Of a stretch of 64,000 nucleotides of DNA, positions 61,744 through 64,000 are shown piece by piece; position 1 is the stretch's first letter, and each line of letters opens with the position of its first letter. The stretch comes from Pedobacter nutrimenti (GTDB lineage: Bacteria; Bacteroidota; Bacteroidia; Sphingobacteriales; Sphingobacteriaceae). Position numbers and translations under genes: made by a program. Below the pieces are notes generated by a model, which ran no database searches, was not told the origin of the DNA, and saw nothing but the letters and a program-made list of their open reading frames with translations. Location of the stretch: positions 310,001 through 374,000 of the forward strand of contig NZ_QKLU01000004.1 in NCBI RefSeq assembly GCF_003208655.1, read 5' to 3'.

Positions 61744-62484
61744 TCAGCTAAATACAAATTTTAGAAAGTACACCAAGCTAATTATTCCAAAACAAATAAT
61801 CAATAACCAGTCTCTGGAATTTACTCTTCCTCTAATAAAAAATTCATAAATTATTTTTTCATAGTATGACGTTATTTGATTTAATATTTTAATAGCCTTT
61901 TCCCGCTGATCAATCTGATGTTGTAGCTTACTCTCCCTGTCATCATTCTTTTTCTTCATTTCAATCAAATACAAAGTCAGCTCCTCAATTTTCTTCAGCA
62001 GCTTCGCATTCATCTCTCCCAAATCGACCCCAATGTTTTTCACTCCCTGGGCAGATGGAATACCCAGCAAATGCCCTTTTTCCCGGATGTATTTTTCGGT
62101 TTCTTTTAAAGATGGAAGGACATAGTCTTTCGTAAAGACATAGTCCGGCCAGTTCGCGGTTTCGACTTTGATTTCACGGGCACGAATGTTTCCGTTGACA
62201 GATAATTTCTCTTTGGACACCGCTGTCCCAATCCCTACATTACCGTCTCGACCTACTGAAAACACCTGATTGCCAGGCGTATTTCCAACGGAAAATAATT
62301 TATCAACATCGAATTCTGTAACAGAATAATCTGATGGGACACTCCCAAAAGACCAGTTAATTAACTGCCAGTCTACATTTCCAAGAGCATTTAGAACGTA
62401 AGCATTGAATGTCTGCCCGTCATTATTGCGTGGATCAACTGCAATGGGGACCGAAGTGATAAAAGATTTTGAATAGGTATTCAT
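61744..62484 (-). CDS. Tail-fibre-like paralogue H with C-terminal membrane anchor
   Basis: A 246-residue member lacking a signal peptide (starts MNTYSKSFITSVPIAVDPRN). The short N-terminal region, the shaft repeat GNVGIGTAVSKEKLSVNGNIRARE and the conserved module (WPDYVFTKDYVLPSLKETEKYIREKGHLLGIPSA) are followed by a coiled coil and, unlike all others, a hydrophobic helix (WLLIICFGIISLVYFLKFVFS) at the C-terminus. Either the 5' part was lost, or it is a distinct anchored form. The module shows more substitutions than A, B, D, E and G (for example LLGIPSAQGV). Confidence 0.75.
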   Translation of the reverse strand: MNTYSKSFITSVPIAVDPRNNDGQTFNAYVLNALGNVDWQLINWSFGSVPSDYSVTEFDVDKLFSVGNTPGNQVFSVGRDGNVGIGTAVSKEKLSVNGNIRAREIKVETANWPDYVFTKDYVLPSLKETEKYIREKGHLLGIPSAQGVKNIGVDLGEMNAKLLKKIEELTLYLIEMKKKNDDRESKLQHQIDQREKAIKILNQITSYYEKIIYEFFIRGRVNSRDWLLIICFGIISLVYFLKFVFS

Positions 62485-62620
62485 ATTGGGTAGTACCGGA
62501 AAGAATATCTTAGCCGACTGCTCAGTTCTGAAACTTATTGATTATTTTAAAAAATATGAGTCTATAGTCAAACGATTTATAAATTTTGTATATTTAACTT
62601 AAAACCAACACTTTAACGTT

Positions 62621-63079
62621 ATGAAAAAGCAAAATTTTTCTACCTGGGTAAGCACCCTGGTTGTGGCCGTGTTCTTATTGTTAACCATCGGCTTTCAAGG
62701 TGATAAGTCAAAAAAATATTTAAAGACAATACAAGAAAAAACGAAACCTCAAACTTCTGTTAGCTCCAATTCATCAAAGATGAAAAGTGATGAGGCTACC
62801 GAAGGATTGCAAATAGACCCGGCATCTGTCGAAGCAGCAGCCGGATGTGCGTTGCCGGCAAGTTGGCATGAATGCAGTTGGAAGGGCGCGACCCAAACTA
62901 CTTATAATGTACGTCCTAATGGAATGTGGGAGTTTAAGGTTTTGTACTGCTGTGGACTTGGACAATGTAATAAAACTGGTGGTCCGGTACCAACCTCGCA
63001 AGGTTATTTAAAACACGAAGAACTGTCCTTCAGTTCCTCATTGAATTGTTTGGTACTGACAAATCGACAAACCTTTTAG
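62621..63079 (+). CDS. Cys-rich secreted or anchored small protein
   Basis: A 152-residue protein. The N-terminal hydrophobic segment (STWVSTLVVAVFLLLTIGFQG) is a signal peptide or anchor. A Lys/Ser-rich linker follows, then a C-terminal region with six Cys (AAAGCALPASWHECSWKG, VLYCCGLGQCNKTGG, SLNCLVL) that could form three disulfides. The segment DPASVEAAAGC slightly recalls the NVEALA leader-type peptides of Bacteroidota, but the match is weak. Unknown function; single gene ended by a strong hairpin. Confidence 0.65.
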   Translation: MKKQNFSTWVSTLVVAVFLLLTIGFQGDKSKKYLKTIQEKTKPQTSVSSNSSKMKSDEATEGLQIDPASVEAAAGCALPASWHECSWKGATQTTYNVRPNGMWEFKVLYCCGLGQCNKTGGPVPTSQGYLKHEELSFSSSLNCLVLTNRQTF

Positions 63080-63099
63080 CTCCCAAGTTCAACATTGAA

Positions 63100-63161
63100 A
63101 AAGGAAACGAACAGGTGAGGCCCACGCTCATTTGCATTGGCCTCACCTGTTCGTTTCCTTT
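63100..63161. terminator. Bidirectional terminator, 23-bp perfect stem
   Basis: The arm AAAGGAAACGAACAGGTGAG plus GCC (63100-63122) is exactly repeated in inverse at 63139-63161, with a 16-nt loop. A-rich and T-rich flanks suit termination of the two convergent genes. Confidence 0.88.
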
Positions 63162-63185
63162 AAAAATTACCAATTTTTTTAAAAT

Positions 63186-63590
63186 TTATCGGCTTATATA
63201 AACAGTATCTAATTTATCCTTCACCTGATTCAATTGTATCGAAAACGTCTTTATCAAACATTTCTTCAATATTCCGTCTATTTTCTTTTCATTTCTCCAT
63301 TTATCTAAGGAATCAGAGTTAAAAACGTATAAATAAGTCTTCTTACTATCTGGTAAGCTTTTGAAACCACTATAAGGTAAAGATATAGCCTTTGTTTCAC
63401 CTACTATAAACTCAGTCTTATCCAGTTGGTCAAAAAAAACAAGACTGTCTGTAATTATTTGGTCAGGTTGTTTTACCACAGTCAACGGCGATTGTGTTCC
63501 ATTAGCTACTACTAAAATTCCTGTTTTCTTATTTGTATAACACCCCCAAATCAAAAGTGTAACGAGGATGATTGGCAAATGGCTTTTCAT
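63186..63590 (-). CDS. Small lipoprotein of unknown function
   Basis: A 134-residue lipoprotein: MKSHLPIILVTLLIWGCYTNKK, lipobox LIWGC with Cys17. I chose ATG 63590; an in-frame TTG at 63602 would add four residues. The mature part is mixed and ends in VKDKLDTVYISR. No family is recognised. It follows the partial gene at the window edge by 13 bp (63590 to 63604). Confidence 0.72.
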   Translation of the reverse strand: MKSHLPIILVTLLIWGCYTNKKTGILVVANGTQSPLTVVKQPDQIITDSLVFFDQLDKTEFIVGETKAISLPYSGFKSLPDSKKTYLYVFNSDSLDKWRNEKKIDGILKKCLIKTFSIQLNQVKDKLDTVYISR

Positions 63591-63603
63591 ATTATTTTTC
63601 AAT

Positions 63604-64000
63604 CTATTTTTGAGAAAAACAATTATTAAAAACCACTTTTACTCTATCATACTCATTTGGTTTTGCATTTAACCTCAAACTATCCAATAATTTGTGGTTA
63701 TCAACTTTTTCACCTAAGGTTCTTCTCTTGTTCTCAATAGCAAGTTCCTTCATTTGCAGCAGATCATGATCATTAATTCCTACAAAAACATTTACACAGC
63801 TTTCCCGTTGGTATTGGAACTGAATATTTTTTCTTTTTCCATTAACATTTATAGAAAGTACATATTGTTTGCCCAATTTAACGTTCACTTTTTTTAGTAA
63901 CTCACTATTGTCTATTTTTTTATTCTTAACGACTGTATCCAAAAGGAGGGTGTCATTGAGCAAAGCTTTAAAATAAACCTGTTCTGAGTAAAATGCCTGT
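63604..64000 (-). CDS. Hypothetical protein, 5' end outside the window
   Basis: The frame stays open to the right edge (no stop in 63964-64000; reading Q-A-F-Y-S-E-Q-V-Y-F-K-A before LLNDTLLLDTVV), so the start lies beyond the window and the visible part is the last 131 residues or so. It has Lys/Asn-rich beta-prone segments (KLGKQYVLSINVNGKRKNIQF, CVNVFVGINDHDLL). The protein ends in FNNCFSQK. No domain is recognised. It precedes the lipoprotein gene on the same strand. Confidence 0.6.
   Translation of the reverse strand, partial: QAFYSEQVYFKALLNDTLLLDTVVKNKKIDNSELLKKVNVKLGKQYVLSINVNGKRKNIQFQYQRESCVNVFVGINDHDLLQMKELAIENKRRTLGEKVDNHKLLDSLRLNAKPNEYDRVKVVFNNCFSQK

Noticed and set aside
54702..62484. 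Prophage or phage tail module
   Set aside because: Although several N-termini look like tail-fibre knobs, there are no capsid, terminase, integrase, baseplate or lysis genes, and seven of the eight proteins have Sec signal peptides, which phage fibres lack.
54702..62484. Peptidase S74 (intramolecular chaperone) label for the shared C-terminal module
   Set aside because: The typical SD.RLK.NI start and the catalytic Ser-Lys arrangement are not visible; only the overall plan (shaft repeat then coiled coil) is similar.

Overview
The window looks like chromosomal DNA of a Bacteroidota bacterium, most likely Sphingobacteriaceae (Pedobacter-like). The grounds are a SusC/SusD pair run by an ECF sigma/FecR pair, several matches to the Bacteroidota -7 promoter box TAnnTTTG with little Shine-Dalgarno sequence, a detached atpD-atpC pair, a long-form IspG, a class II IlvC and an E1-type glutamate-to-heme gene set. 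No rRNA, tRNA, CRISPR array, transposase or prophage structural gene was seen.

Layout. 1-9.2 kb: accessory and regulatory genes (a MarR regulator with a paired palindromic operator, an ECF sigma factor with a membrane partner, alpha/beta hydrolase, DUF4932 metallopeptidase-like protein, DoxX, gamma-glutamylcyclotransferase-like protein, HD protein, AraC regulator, a TetR-type protein that appears to have lost its DNA-binding domain, RmlD-like reductase). 9.3-11.2 kb: atpD-atpC with a clear terminator. 11.6-25.6 kb: one long branched-chain amino acid operon, ilvE-D-B-N-C-leuC-D-(double ATPase)-leuB-A-ilvA. It is preceded by a leader peptide rich in Ile/Leu/Val codons and a terminator/antiterminator pair (classic attenuation), two matching 22-bp dyads upstream, and a second terminator-like hairpin between ilvC and leuC. 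25.6-31.2 kb: a degenerate tandem repeat and large hairpin, a glycosyltransferase, a lipoprotein, a small GNAT protein, an orphan ABC ATPase, and a sigma/membrane-regulator/outer-membrane-protein operon.

31.3-41.4 kb: a ten-gene minus-strand heme operon, hemA-hemCD(fused)-hemB-hemL-histidine kinase-response regulator-TPR-like protein-hemE-hemJ-barrel-like protein. It would convert glutamyl-tRNA to uroporphyrinogen and coproporphyrinogen III and supply protoporphyrinogen oxidase; the kinase and regulator are built into it. 41.5-49.5 kb: a hydrolase, a 52-bp perfect palindrome, and an orphan SusD/SusC/FecR/ECF sigma unit in which SusC carries an STN signalling domain. 49.6-54.6 kb: ispG and an envelope-stress-like group (RDD, LiaF-like, PspC) with an SDR.

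54.7-62.5 kb holds the most unusual part: eight same-strand paralogues, seven of them with signal peptides. They have unrelated N-terminal domains, several resembling phage tail-fibre knob or lectin modules, joined to one conserved C-terminal module (VNGK.RA.E..VE...WPDYVF ... HLPGIPSA.EV ... LLQKIEELTL) that ends in a coiled coil. Stretches of up to 90 identical nucleotides between copies, 1-nt gene spacing and a duplicated 48-bp upstream block with a dyad point to recent duplication and domain shuffling. The window ends with small secreted or membrane proteins of unknown role, the last cut by the edge. All functions are inferred from sequence reading; no database search was run.
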